Positions 7,913-15,830 of a stretch of 41,055 nucleotides of DNA are shown here, piece by piece (the first letter of the stretch is position 1; each line of letters opens with the position of its first letter). The DNA is taken from NCBI GenBank assembly GCA_023432465.1, contig JAEYUO010000002.1:1-41055 (forward strand). The letters run 5' to 3'. Both the position numbers and the translations under genes were made by a program. The DNA comes from Planctomycetota bacterium. GTDB taxonomy: Bacteria > Planctomycetota > Phycisphaerae > Phycisphaerales > UBA1924. The notes beneath the pieces were generated by a model. It was not told where the DNA came from. It ran no database searches and saw only the letters and a list, made by a program, of their open reading frames with translations.

Positions 7913-9388
7913 CTAGAGCAGCGGCCCCAGCAGCTGTGCCGCGTTATCGCGGAAGACGTGCCAGTGCGGACGCTTGCGCCACTCATCGAGGTGGATCTCG
8001 TAGGAGTCGGACAGGTAGCTTGTCTGCATGAAGCGCATCTCGCTGGCGAAGTCGTCGTCGTAGACGAAGACGGTCACCTCGAAGTTCAGCCAGAACGAGC
8101 GGGCATCAAAGTTGGTCGAACCGATGAGGCCGAACTTGCGGTCGACGGTGATGGTCTTGCTGTGGAGCAGGCCGCCGCGGTAGTGCCGGATCTTGACGCC
8201 AGCATCGAGCAGGTCGGCATAGTGTGAACGGCTGGCGGCGGCGACGATCCAGGAATCGGACTCCGAGGGCATGACGAGCGTGACATCCACGCCGCGGCGT
8301 GCGGCGGACTGAAGGGCCTTGCTGAGGGCTTCATCGGGGACGAAGTAGGGCGTGGTCATCAACAGTTCTTCGCGGGCGAGGTAGACCGTGGTAAGGAGCG
8401 CCTGGTGGATGGCATCGGGCGCCGGCCCGGGTCCGGAGGGGATGATCTGCACGGCGGAGGTGTGGCCGCGCTGCTTGCGGGTGTCGGGGATGTACTTCGC
8501 AAGGTCATCGAACCGCTCATCGGAATCGAGGAGCCAGTCGTGCAGGAAGACGACGGCAAGCGCGCCCGCTGCCGGGCCGGCGATCCGGACGGTGGCGTCG
8601 ATGTACAGGCCGGACTTCCAGATCCAACCGACCCGGAAGGCCGCGTCGGTCATGTTGTGGCTGCCGCAGTAAGCGATCTTGCCGTCGATGATGGCGATCT
8701 TGCGGTGGTTGCGGAGGTCGATGCGCTCGAGGAACATGCGCGTGATGCCGACGGGAAGGGCCTCAACGACTCTGACTCCACCTTCACGCAGCCTGCCGAC
8801 GTGGCTGCCGCGGAGAAAGTGCTTGGCGCCGACTGCATCGACGAGGACTCGGCATTCGACGCCGCGGGCCGCGGCGCGGAGGAGGGCTTCGATGAGGTCC
8901 TCGACGGGGCCGGGGTTGTCCTTCTGCCAGATGTAGTAGAGGAGGTGGATGTGGGAGGTTGCGTTGTCGATGTCCTTGATCAGCGAGGAGATCATGCCGT
9001 GGACATCACCCAGGAGCGTGAGATTGTTGCCCTTGAGCGGCGGCAGGCCGCTGACGGCGGTGCCGAAGCGGGCGACGGGGGCCCAGAGGGCGGGGTCGTC
9101 GCCGTCTTCCTGCATGTCGTGTTGCTGGTGCTTCCAGAGCGTGCCCGCGCGGGCATCGAGCTCCTGCGAAAGTTGGAGGTAGCGGCGCAGACGGCGCGAT
9201 CCGAGCCGGCTTTCGCCGATGAGGAAGTAGAGGAACGCCCCGAAGAACGGGATGAACGCCAGCACGACCAGCCACATGAGCGAGACGGTGACGGGCCGGC
9301 GGGTGTAGATGATCCGCGCTGCGACGCTGATGCGGATGATCAGGTCAATCGCAATGATCCAGAGCGGGATGGCGGAGAAGTCCGGCAT
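7913..9388 (-). CDS. cls: Cardiolipin synthase (phospholipase D family)
   Basis: A 491-residue enzyme that joins two phosphatidylglycerol molecules (or a related pair) into cardiolipin at the inner membrane. Two N-terminal transmembrane helices (about residues 6-28 and 36-58) are followed by two PLD domains. The HKD motifs are H228-R-K230-xxxx-D235 in NHRKIAIIDG and H409-S-K411-xxxx-D416 in LLHSKTITVD, each with the expected downstream GSxN (CGSHN, IGSTN). Length and layout are those of ClsA. It is convergent with prfB (30 bases apart) and 82 bases downstream of the photolyase gene, so it could be the last gene of that run. Confidence 0.92.
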   Translation of the reverse strand: MPDFSAIPLWIIAIDLIIRISVAARIIYTRRPVTVSLMWLVVLAFIPFFGAFLYFLIGESRLGSRRLRRYLQLSQELDARAGTLWKHQQHDMQEDGDDPALWAPVARFGTAVSGLPPLKGNNLTLLGDVHGMISSLIKDIDNATSHIHLLYYIWQKDNPGPVEDLIEALLRAAARGVECRVLVDAVGAKHFLRGSHVGRLREGGVRVVEALPVGITRMFLERIDLRNHRKIAIIDGKIAYCGSHNMTDAAFRVGWIWKSGLYIDATVRIAGPAAGALAVVFLHDWLLDSDERFDDLAKYIPDTRKQRGHTSAVQIIPSGPGPAPDAIHQALLTTVYLAREELLMTTPYFVPDEALSKALQSAARRGVDVTLVMPSESDSWIVAAASRSHYADLLDAGVKIRHYRGGLLHSKTITVDRKFGLIGSTNFDARSFWLNFEVTVFVYDDDFASEMRFMQTSYLSDSYEIHLDEWRKRPHWHVFRDNAAQLLGPLL

Positions 9389-9470
9389 GCGGTCGGTCCC
9401 ACGGTCATGCGAACGCGGACACGCGGTTCAGCTTTCGGTGCAGCCGGATGGTAGGGGAACGGGAACCGTA

Positions 9471-10925
9471 TCAGGTTGACAGCGCTTTGAATGCGCTGAG
9501 CACACGATCGCGGACGGTGGCGCGATCGACGATGGGCTCGGGGTAGTCCAGTTGGGTGCGGAGGAGCGCGGGGAGGTCGGAGGGGTCGTGGATCTCGCCT
9601 CCCCCATCTTCGCCGCCGTGGAGGTCGGCGAGTTCCGGGACGTAGCGGCGGATGTAGTCGCCGGAGGCATCGAACTTGCGCGACTGGCTGACGGGGTTGA
9701 AGATCCGGAAGTAGGGGGCGGCATCGGTGCCGGTGGAGGCGGACCACTGCCAGCCGCCGTTGTTCTGCGAGAGGTCGGCATCGATGAGGTGCTGCATGAA
9801 GTGCTGCTCACCCCAGCGCCAGTTGATGAACAGGTCCTTGGTGAGGTACATGGCGGTGATCATGCGGACGCGGTTGTGCATCCAGCCGGTGGTGAGGAGT
9901 TGGCGCATACCGGCATCGACGATGGGCACGCCGGTGCGGCCCTCGCGCCACGCATCGAAGTGCGACTGGTTGTTGGACCACTCGATGCGGTCGGTCGCGG
10001 GCTTGAACGCGCGGCCCATGCAGACACGCGGGAAGCCCACGAGGATGTGCTTGTAGAACTCGCGCCAGACAAGTTCGCTGATCCAGTGCGTCTGGCCGGC
10101 GCGGTTGGGCTTGGGGTTGTCGAGCTTGCCCTCGTTGGCCTCGAGCGCGGCGTGCAGGCAGGTGCGGGGGGAGATCGCACCGATCGCGAGATAGGGGGAG
10201 AGCTTGCTGGTGCCATCTTCCGCAGGGAAGTCGCGATAGTGCTTGTACTGCGTCAGCGGCTTGCCGGAGAAGAGTTGCAGCCTCGCAATCGCGGCATCTT
10301 CGCCCGCGGGCCAGAGGTCATCGGGCACATGGGTGTCGAAGCCTGGGAGGGATTCGGGGATGGCGGAGGGCGCGATGTCGAGCCTGGGCTGCCTTGTTGG
10401 CGCGGGCAACGGCGGGACCATGCCGCGGTCTTCGACGACCTTGTACCACGCCTTCTTGAAGGGCGTGAAGACGGTGTAGAAGCGGTCCTCGCCCGTGCGG
10501 ACAGAGCCGGGCTCGAGGATGCACTGGTCATCGACGGCATGAACCTCGATGTTGTCCTTGGCGAGCCGCGCGGCGACGGCGGCATCGCGCTGCTGCTCGT
10601 TGACCTCGTACTCGCGGGCGTAGTACAGCGCGGTGCAGCGGTGCCTCGCGGCGAGCCTTGCGAGGACTTCGGGCGCATCGTCGAAGGTGTCGGCGCGCTC
10701 GACGATCAGCGGGATGTTGAGCTTGGCGAGCGCGGCGGAGAGCTCACGCAGCGTGCGGAGGATGAAGCGGACCTTGGTTCCGCCCCAGTCGTGCTGCTTC
10801 CACTGCGCGGGGGCGAGGAGGAAGACGCCGATGACGCCGGAGTCTCCGGCGGCGGAACACGCCGCGGCGAGGGCGCGGTGGTCGTGGGTACGGAGATCGG
10901 AACGGAACCAGACGAGGGACTTCAT
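9471..10925 (-). CDS. phr: Deoxyribodipyrimidine photolyase (cryptochrome/photolyase family)
   Basis: A 484-residue flavoprotein that splits UV-induced pyrimidine dimers using blue light. The N-terminal antenna-binding Rossmann domain starts SLVWFRSDLRTHDHRAL. The FAD domain contains KLSPYLAIGAISPRT, the WISELVWREFYKHIL helix, and the DNA/FAD signature GVPIVDAGMRQLLTTGWMHN followed by RMITAMYLTKDLFINWRWGE; the FNP and QSRKFDASGDYIRRYVPEL end is class I CPD photolyase-like. I chose the ATG at 10925 because the protein family starts there; the longer frame reads through the DUF2809 gene. The start overlaps the DUF2809 stop by four bases, so the two are coupled. Confidence 0.94.
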   Translation of the reverse strand: MKSLVWFRSDLRTHDHRALAAACSAAGDSGVIGVFLLAPAQWKQHDWGGTKVRFILRTLRELSAALAKLNIPLIVERADTFDDAPEVLARLAARHRCTALYYAREYEVNEQQRDAAVAARLAKDNIEVHAVDDQCILEPGSVRTGEDRFYTVFTPFKKAWYKVVEDRGMVPPLPAPTRQPRLDIAPSAIPESLPGFDTHVPDDLWPAGEDAAIARLQLFSGKPLTQYKHYRDFPAEDGTSKLSPYLAIGAISPRTCLHAALEANEGKLDNPKPNRAGQTHWISELVWREFYKHILVGFPRVCMGRAFKPATDRIEWSNNQSHFDAWREGRTGVPIVDAGMRQLLTTGWMHNRVRMITAMYLTKDLFINWRWGEQHFMQHLIDADLSQNNGGWQWSASTGTDAAPYFRIFNPVSQSRKFDASGDYIRRYVPELADLHGGEDGGGEIHDPSDLPALLRTQLDYPEPIVDRATVRDRVLSAFKALST

Positions 10926-11359
10926 GAAGAGCGCTCCAGTCTGGGGGATTCGTTCATCGTGCGCGGCTGGATTCGGCGGAGGAGGAGCCAGATGGCCCAC
11001 GCCGCGAGAGCGCCGAGCGTGAGGGCGAGAAGATCCGGGGCGTGGAAGACCTCGCCGAAAATGAGGCGAAGCAACGGGTGGAGCGAGGAGAGATACCGCG
11101 GGATGTCGGTGAGCTGGGCGAACTCGACGGACCAGGAGATAAACAGGCAAAGTGCGAGCGCGGTGGCGGAACGCATCCGCGGCGCCATGGTCAGCAGCAG
11201 GAAGTAGACGCTGGTGGCCCAGAGCGCGACGCCGAGGTACTTGGCGGGTGCGCCGGTGAGAACCTCGCGGGTGAGCAGGCCGAGGGCGATGGTCGCGCAC
11301 CACAGCGCGACGGGCAGAACTCGCTCGCGTAGGGCAACCGGAATGTCGATGCTGGCCAT
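10922..11359 (-). CDS. DUF2809 family membrane protein
   Basis: A 145-residue protein with four predicted transmembrane helices. The pattern ISWSVEFAQL in the third helix and APDLLALTLGALAAWAIWLLL in the last are those of DUF2809, a small integral membrane family of unknown function. It is 13 bases downstream of the E2 acyltransferase stop and overlaps the photolyase start by four bases (ATGA). The C-terminal tail after the last helix is short and basic. No catalytic motif is seen. Confidence 0.78.
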   Translation of the reverse strand: MASIDIPVALRERVLPVALWCATIALGLLTREVLTGAPAKYLGVALWATSVYFLLLTMAPRMRSATALALCLFISWSVEFAQLTDIPRYLSSLHPLLRLIFGEVFHAPDLLALTLGALAAWAIWLLLRRIQPRTMNESPRLERSS

Positions 11360-11372
11360 GGCGATGCGGCGA

Positions 11373-12818
11373 TCACGCCCTTGCAGGTCCGAGCAACACT
11401 TCCGGCTCTTGCAGGAGCCGGATGATCTCCGCCAGCGCGAGCGCCGCCGTTGCGCCGTCGACGACGCGGTGGTCGCAGGCGAGGCTCAGCGGCAGCAGGT
11501 TGCCGACGAAGATGCCGCCGTTGCGGACGACCGGCGCGGGGCGTGCGCGGCCGACGCCCAGGATGCCGACCTCGGGGTAGTTGATGATCGGCGTGGCGAA
11601 GCGGCCCGCGTGCGAGCCGACGTTGCTGATCGTGAACGTCGAGCCCATGAGCTGCTCGCGCGAGGCCGTGCGGCTGCGAGCAGCCTCGGCGATGTGCGCG
11701 ATGTGGCGGCCGATTTCCAGCACGCCGAGGGCGTCGCAGTCGCGGATGACCGGGACCATCAGACCGTTCTCGGTGTCCGCGGCGATCCCCAGGTGCACAG
11801 CGCGGTGCTGCACGATCGCGGCCTCGTAGTTCGCATCGCTGGGCTTCTCATCGACGGTCGCGTTCATCGCGCGGAAGCGCGAGTCGGTAAGCACCCGGCA
11901 GACCGCCGCGGCGACAAACGGGAGGAACGAGAGCTTCTCGCCGCTGGCCGCGCCGAGCTTCTTGCGGAGACCGTCGAGGGCTGAGACATCGGCCTCATCC
12001 ATGACGTTGAAGTGGACTGCCTGGTTGACGCTCTCGCGCAGGCGGTTGGCGATGGTGCGGCGCACGCCGCGGAACGGCACGCGGACGGAAGCCTCGCCGG
12101 CGGGGAAACTCGCGACCTCGCGGCGGACGGGGGCCGGCGTGCTGCGCGGCGAATCCACCACGCGGGAGTGCGGCTCACTGCGGTCGGCGGGGGCCACATC
12201 GGGGTAGCCGCGACCGGGTGCCTTCGCGGCCGCACGTCCCCCGCCCGAGGCCGCAGCGCGGACATCCTTCTCGGTGACGCGGCCTGCGATGCCTGTGCCG
12301 ACGCAGGAGTTGAGATCGACGCCGAGATCGCGGGCGATACGGCGAACGGCGGGAGTCGCAAGGACCTTCCCGGCCTCGGCGGTCACGCCGCCGATCGCGC
12401 CGGACATCTTGCCGACGACGGTGCCGTCATCTTCGCGGGCGGCTGGGGCTGCCTCGGGCTCGGATTTGGGGTGGTGAGAGCCGTTTTGTGCGCCCCCCCC
12501 GGTTGATCCCCCGGTTTTGGCGGGCTTGGGTTCGGGAGCGGGGCTGGAGGTTGACCCTGCGCCGCCTTCGTAGGTGACCAGCGGGTTGCCGACGTGCTGG
12601 ATCTCGCCCTCGGTGCCGTGGAGTTGCTTGATGGTCCCGGCGCGGGGGCTGGGCACCTCGACGAGGGCCTTGTCGGTCTCCATCTCGGCGAGGATGTCGT
12701 GCTCGGCGACGGTGTCGCCGACCTTCACGCGCCACTTGATCAGTTCGGCCTCGTGGACGCCCTCGCCGAGGTCGGGGAGGATGAACACATTGGGGTCGGT
12801 GGACTTTGCGTGCGCCAT
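11373..12818 (-). CDS. 2-oxoacid dehydrogenase E2, dihydrolipoyl acyltransferase
   Basis: A 481-residue E2 subunit. The N-terminal lipoyl domain (about residues 9-85) carries the lipoylated lysine K50 in EMETDKALVEVPSP. A Gly/Pro/Ala-rich linker (about 86-150) precedes the E1/E3-binding domain (about 152-187, ATPAVRRIARDLGVDLNSCVGTGIAGRVTEKD). A second linker leads to the catalytic domain, which ends with the active-site motif DHRVVDG (H450, D454). It transfers an acyl group from lipoamide to CoA. I chose the start MAHAKSTDPN because the lipoyl domain begins there. The E1 alpha and beta genes lie 3 kb away on the same strand and are the likely partners; pyruvate is the most likely substrate but branched-chain oxoacids are possible. 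No E3 gene is in the window. Confidence 0.92.
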   Translation of the reverse strand: MAHAKSTDPNVFILPDLGEGVHEAELIKWRVKVGDTVAEHDILAEMETDKALVEVPSPRAGTIKQLHGTEGEIQHVGNPLVTYEGGAGSTSSPAPEPKPAKTGGSTGGGAQNGSHHPKSEPEAAPAAREDDGTVVGKMSGAIGGVTAEAGKVLATPAVRRIARDLGVDLNSCVGTGIAGRVTEKDVRAAASGGGRAAAKAPGRGYPDVAPADRSEPHSRVVDSPRSTPAPVRREVASFPAGEASVRVPFRGVRRTIANRLRESVNQAVHFNVMDEADVSALDGLRKKLGAASGEKLSFLPFVAAAVCRVLTDSRFRAMNATVDEKPSDANYEAAIVQHRAVHLGIAADTENGLMVPVIRDCDALGVLEIGRHIAHIAEAARSRTASREQLMGSTFTISNVGSHAGRFATPIINYPEVGILGVGRARPAPVVRNGGIFVGNLLPLSLACDHRVVDGATAALALAEIIRLLQEPEVLLGPARA

Positions 12819-12937
12819 GATCTTCTCGCTGCGGCTGGAACCCCGATAGGGGGGATGAACGGTCTGCACAAGGGCCGGTGGATCTGAGCCCCTAGTCTAT
12901 CCGCAAACCATCGATTCCTCATCTGGGGTGCCGCGAT

Positions 12938-13762
12938 ATGGACATGCTGGAGATTGCCAAGCTGGAAGAGGGCCGCCAGGCCGAGGCGCTGGCCGAACTG
13001 GCCGATGAGGTGCTGCGTGTGGGGGGCGGCGTGGCCGGGCGCGGGGCCAAGGGATCGTGGCTGAACAATGCCAACGGGATGGGGCTTTCGGGGCCGGTCT
13101 CGGAGGATGAGGTTGTCGAACTCGCAAAGTGGTATGAATCCGCGGGGATCGAGCCGCGGATCGAGCTGTGCCCGATGGCGGATGAGTCGCTGATCCGCGC
13201 ATTGGAGAGCCAGAAGTTCCTGGTGCGGATGTTTGAGAACGTGCTGTACCGTGAGCTTGTGCCGGGCGAGACGGTCCGGCCGGTGATGGAACCGCTGGAT
13301 GGCAAGCGGCTGGTGATCAAGCAGGTTGACCCGGCCAGCGATGCGGAAGTGCGGGAGTACGCGATCGTGTGCAGCTCCGGCTTTCTGCCGCCGGGCGTGA
13401 CGGAGTTGCCGCTGGAGCACCTGGAGATCTCGATGCGCGTGGCGAGGCACCCGCGCACGGTGGGCATGCTGGCGATGCTGGACGGAAAGTGCGTCGGCGC
13501 GGGGGGGATGGGGATGCACGACAAGGTGTGCGCGCTGTTCGGACTGAGCGTGCTGCCGGAGTTTCGGCGGCGGGGGATTCAGCAGGCGCTGATCGCGGCG
13601 CGGCTGAACCACGCCGCGGCGAGGGGTGCGAGGCTGGCGACGATCGGATCGAAGCCCGGCGCGGGGACGGAGCGGAACGTGCGGCGGATGGGGTTCGCGA
13701 CGGCGTACACGAAGCCGGTGATGGTGCGGCCGGGTCCGGGCTTGGTGGGGCATGTGAGTTAG
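12938..13762 (+). CDS. GNAT family N-acetyltransferase
   Basis: A 274-residue protein. The C-terminal half holds a GNAT fold: LFGLSVLPEFRRRGIQQALIAARLNHAAARGA is motif A with the acetyl-CoA pyrophosphate loop (R-R-R-G-I-Q), followed by the motif B-like end NVRRMGFATAYTKPVMVR. The N-terminal half (WLNNANGMGL, ELAKWYESAGIEPRIELCP) looks like a degenerate GNAT-like or substrate-binding half, as in two-domain acetyltransferases. Transcribed divergently from E2 with 119 bases between. The substrate is unknown. Confidence 0.8.
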   Translation: MDMLEIAKLEEGRQAEALAELADEVLRVGGGVAGRGAKGSWLNNANGMGLSGPVSEDEVVELAKWYESAGIEPRIELCPMADESLIRALESQKFLVRMFENVLYRELVPGETVRPVMEPLDGKRLVIKQVDPASDAEVREYAIVCSSGFLPPGVTELPLEHLEISMRVARHPRTVGMLAMLDGKCVGAGGMGMHDKVCALFGLSVLPEFRRRGIQQALIAARLNHAAARGARLATIGSKPGAGTERNVRRMGFATAYTKPVMVRPGPGLVGHVS

Positions 13763-13763
13763 G

Positions 13764-13841
13764 CGGTGGCATGGGCATCTTGCCCGTGCGGCCCGATCAG
13801 GAATAGCCGCAGATGAACGCGGATGAACGCGGATCAAACGC
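13764..13841. repeat. Intergenic repeat: hairpin plus direct-repeat unit
   Basis: Two motifs stand side by side between convergent genes. CATGGGC (13770-13776) pairs with GCCCGTG (13782-13788) over an ATCTT loop (one G-T pair). Then GATGAACGCG occurs twice head-to-tail (13812-13821 and 13822-13831) followed by a third, decayed copy GATCAAACGC (13832-13841). From memory, both motif types occur as dispersed repeats in planctomycete and some other genomes; I could not check copy number here. The last codons of the DUF433 gene lie inside it. Confidence 0.5.
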
Positions 13842-14091
13842 AATGCGCAGTCGCGGCACGCAACTCGTTGGCGACACCGCCGGCAGTGAGTTCCAGTACT
13901 GCCTTGGCTTGCTCCCGAGTCACTCCGCGGAAGTGGTCGAGAAACGTGGGCAGGTCGTATCCGTCCTTGAGGTAGTCAAAGAGCGCCTGGACTGGGACGC
14001 GTGTGCCGCGGAAGACAGGCGTGCCGCCGAGCTTGTCGGGGACTACCGAGACGAAAGGGGACCAGGAACTTTGGCTTGGGAGTCGTTCCAT
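13834..14091 (-). CDS. DUF433 domain protein (antitoxin-like)
   Basis: An 85-residue protein. The core LGGTPVFRGTRVPVQALFDYLKDG followed by a helical stretch (FLDHFRGVTREQAKAVLEL) is the DUF433 signature, a winged-helix-like DNA-binding fold commonly acting as the antitoxin of a PIN-like DUF5615 toxin. I chose Met at 14091, where the family begins, rather than the 115-residue frame that runs into the next promoter. No DUF5615-like gene follows; instead the 3' end runs into an intergenic repeat and the convergent GNAT gene. The nucleotidyltransferase on the other strand starts 68 bases away. Confidence 0.75.
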   Translation of the reverse strand: MERLPSQSSWSPFVSVVPDKLGGTPVFRGTRVPVQALFDYLKDGYDLPTFLDHFRGVTREQAKAVLELTAGGVANELRAATAHCV

Positions 14092-14159
14092 GTTGGGATC
14101 AGCTGTAGAGTAACCGTACTCGAAGTGTTCGGACAGCTGTATGATTCGACGGAGTCGCA

Positions 14160-14747
14160 ATGGCAAGTGTACTGGGACCATTTTCGCTGGAACGGGTGGT
14201 GAACGCCGTGGAACGAGTGCGTCAGCGATTGCTCAAGGCCGCGGCCGCCCTTCAAGCTGCAAAAGTGCCATATGCCGTTGCGGGTGGAAATGCGGTCGCG
14301 CTCTGGGTGTCCCGTGTTGATGAGGCGGCGGTTCGGAACACGCAGGATGTCGATGTTCTGATCCGGCGAAGCGATCTGGAAGCGGCCAAGAAAGCACTCG
14401 AGGCCGCGGGATTTGTGTATAGGCGTGTTGCGGGAATGGACATGTTCCTGGATGGCCCCGATGCCAAGCCGCGGGATGCGGTCCACATCGTGTTCGCCAA
14501 CGAGAAGGTGCGGCCGCACGAGACGGAGTCGAACCCGGATGTGACGGACTCAGAGCAAACACCACAGTTCACGGTGCTGTCGCTCGAGGCGATCGTTCGA
14601 ATCAAGCTGACGGCGTTCCGCGACAAGGACCGCACGCACTTACGCGACTTCATCGAGGTGGGGCTGGTGGATGCGGGATGGCTGGGGAAACTGCCGCGGG
14701 AGCTGGCGGAGCGGTTGAAGCAGTTGCTGGAGACGCCGGAGGGGTGA
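14160..14747 (+). CDS. Nucleotidyltransferase (AbiEii/MNT-like fold)
   Basis: A 195-residue protein with a minimal nucleotidyltransferase fold. The motif YAVAGGNAVALWV supplies the GG/S-type loop, and NTQDVDVLIRR gives the two metal-binding acids (DxD). A third acidic position may be D in RDAVHIVF. The C-terminal part (LSLEAIVRIKLTAFRDKDRTHLRDF) is typical of the AbiEii-related family that includes toxin-like enzymes adding nucleotides to RNA or proteins. GGAG lies five bases before the ATG and TATGAT (14140-14145) is a good -10 match. It is divergent from a DUF433 gene, and its last 98 bases overlap a convergent gene. A toxin role is only inferred. Confidence 0.78.
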   Translation: MASVLGPFSLERVVNAVERVRQRLLKAAAALQAAKVPYAVAGGNAVALWVSRVDEAAVRNTQDVDVLIRRSDLEAAKKALEAAGFVYRRVAGMDMFLDGPDAKPRDAVHIVFANEKVRPHETESNPDVTDSEQTPQFTVLSLEAIVRIKLTAFRDKDRTHLRDFIEVGLVDAGWLGKLPRELAERLKQLLETPEG

Positions 14748-15396
14748 GCGCCCCGAGAGAAGCTCGTGGCGGATCGATTCGCACGCCACACTCCGGGCAG
14801 ATACCAGAGGCATTGCCAGTCAAGTCGTACTGGCATTGTGAGCAGCACCTAATGCTGGGCTGCGACAAAGGCGGGAAAAGCATGATCGACAAGATGGCAA
14901 TGGTCACGCAGAGGCACCATGGAGCCTCTGCGAACTGACCGCTTAGCGTGGCAGAGAAGGAGCTGGGGATGGGGATGCAAGATGCCAGAATCCCAGCGGC
15001 AACTCCCCAAGCCGGGCGCCATGAGCCGGTTCCCCACCGCAGTACGATGGCTGTGGGAATAGCTGTGATGGTCGGGAAGATCCCACCGCCAACCCACGGA
15101 ACTCCAAGTCTCTCCGGTGCTTGGCCGAGTTCACCGAATGCAGCTGCCGTCCACAGATGGAATCCCCAAAGTGCGAACGACGCGCAGTACGCGAGGGTCA
15201 ACAGACCACTCCACACTCGGAAGAAGCCGCCAGAGATAGCAATCAAGCCAAAAGCCGAACCGAGCCAGAGTGCTCCGACGACCTCTGGTGATGTTGTACC
15301 CAATGCGCCGACGGACAGCGACACAGCAGCACACAGCGCCCATGATGCAACTGCGAGTCCTCGACGAGACGTTGATTTGGCAGTACGTGACTGCAT
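14650..15396 (-). CDS. Polytopic membrane protein with C-terminal zinc ribbon
   Basis: A 248-residue protein with about five transmembrane helices (residues ~13-180), then a zinc ribbon: CSQCQYDLTGN...CPECG (about residues 185-206), and a Pro/Ala/Ser tail. The CxxCxYDLxGN-x-CPECG motif is a recurring domain in planctomycete membrane proteins of unknown function; the gene at 28473 carries a related one. The ribbon ends at about the point where the convergent nucleotidyltransferase gene begins to overlap, so the 98-base antisense overlap encodes only the low-complexity tail. TACACT lies 10 bases before the ATG (15407-15412). Confidence 0.7.
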   Translation of the reverse strand: MQSRTAKSTSRRGLAVASWALCAAVSLSVGALGTTSPEVVGALWLGSAFGLIAISGGFFRVWSGLLTLAYCASFALWGFHLWTAAAFGELGQAPERLGVPWVGGGIFPTITAIPTAIVLRWGTGSWRPAWGVAAGILASCIPIPSSFSATLSGQFAEAPWCLCVTIAILSIMLFPPLSQPSIRCCSQCQYDLTGNASGICPECGVRIDPPRASLGALTPPASPATASTAPPAPAAVSPAIPHPPAPPR

Positions 15397-15406
15397 GGGG
15401 CTGGCG

Positions 15407-15412
15407 AGTGTA
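15407..15412 (-). promoter_or_regulatory. Putative -10 element before zinc-ribbon membrane gene
   Basis: On the minus strand TACACT stands ten bases upstream of the ATG at 15396, with no Shine-Dalgarno sequence between. The expected 5' leader would be only a few bases. Same hexamer as before prfB and the gene at 34130. Confidence 0.35.
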
Positions 15413-15474
15413 CCGGGAACGCAAAGCCCATTGGAACTGGTACTCTCTGGCTCCTCCTGCTCGACGCCCAGAAA

Positions 15475-15648
15475 TCACCGCTCTCCATCCATCTTCATCT
15501 TGATGACGAAGCCGAAGACAAGGAGAAGCAATACGACGCCGATGACAGCCCAGAGCACCGTCTGGGCCTGACCCTCGGGCTTGGGCAGTTCATTGGCGAT
15601 GCCGTGTGCAGCACCGGGAAGACTGCTTTGTGCGAGCGTCGTAAGCAC
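15475..15648 (-). CDS. Small single-pass membrane protein (57 residues)
   Basis: This short gene starts with GTG at 15648, preceded by GAGGAG with a six-base spacer, a strong ribosome binding site. The product reads V(M)LTTLAQSSLPGAAHG..., then a hydrophilic stretch (NELPKPEGQAQ), then one clear transmembrane helix (VLWAVIGVVLLLLVFGFVI) and a basic end KMKMDGER. Alternative frames over this DNA are Arg/Ser-rich and look like shadows. It is 78 bases upstream of the zinc-ribbon membrane protein on the same strand and could share its mRNA. I do not recognise the family. The upstream frame stays open, so a longer N-terminus is possible. Confidence 0.6.
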   Translation of the reverse strand: MLTTLAQSSLPGAAHGIANELPKPEGQAQTVLWAVIGVVLLLLVFGFVIKMKMDGER

Positions 15649-15773
15649 TGTTTGCTCCTCGCCAACCCTGCGCCTCGTCGGGCGCGAATCAGCCCGGGCG
15701 TCAAGCGCAACCCACTTGCTCGCGCTCGGGGCTCTGACTGATCGAAAGACACAGTGCCGACGCTGTTGCCAAC

Positions 15774-15805
15774 CCGGGGCTTCGCCCAGAGCGGCTCAGC
15801 CCCGG
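15774..15805 (-). terminator. Terminator-like hairpin after pdhB
   Basis: CCGGGGCT (15774-15781) and AGCCCCGG (15798-15805) form a perfect 8-bp inverted repeat with a 16-base loop, 25 bases downstream of the E1 beta stop. There is no T-run on the minus strand after it, so it is not a canonical intrinsic terminator; a processing or Rho-assisted end, or a dispersed repeat, is equally possible. Confidence 0.35.
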
Positions 15806-15830
15806 CGTCGCGAATGCGCCGGCGTCGGGA

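Noticed and set aside
9552..11207. 551-codon frame on + antisense to the photolyase
   Set aside because: Charged, domain-free reading opposite a clear photolyase and DUF2809 gene.
13771..13806. Eleven-codon frame beginning ATGGGCATC in the intergenic repeat
   Set aside because: Explained by the repeat; no ribosome site.
15495..15752. 85-codon Ser/Arg-rich frame on -
   Set aside because: Overlaps the better-supported 57-residue membrane protein in another frame and has no ribosome site or domain.
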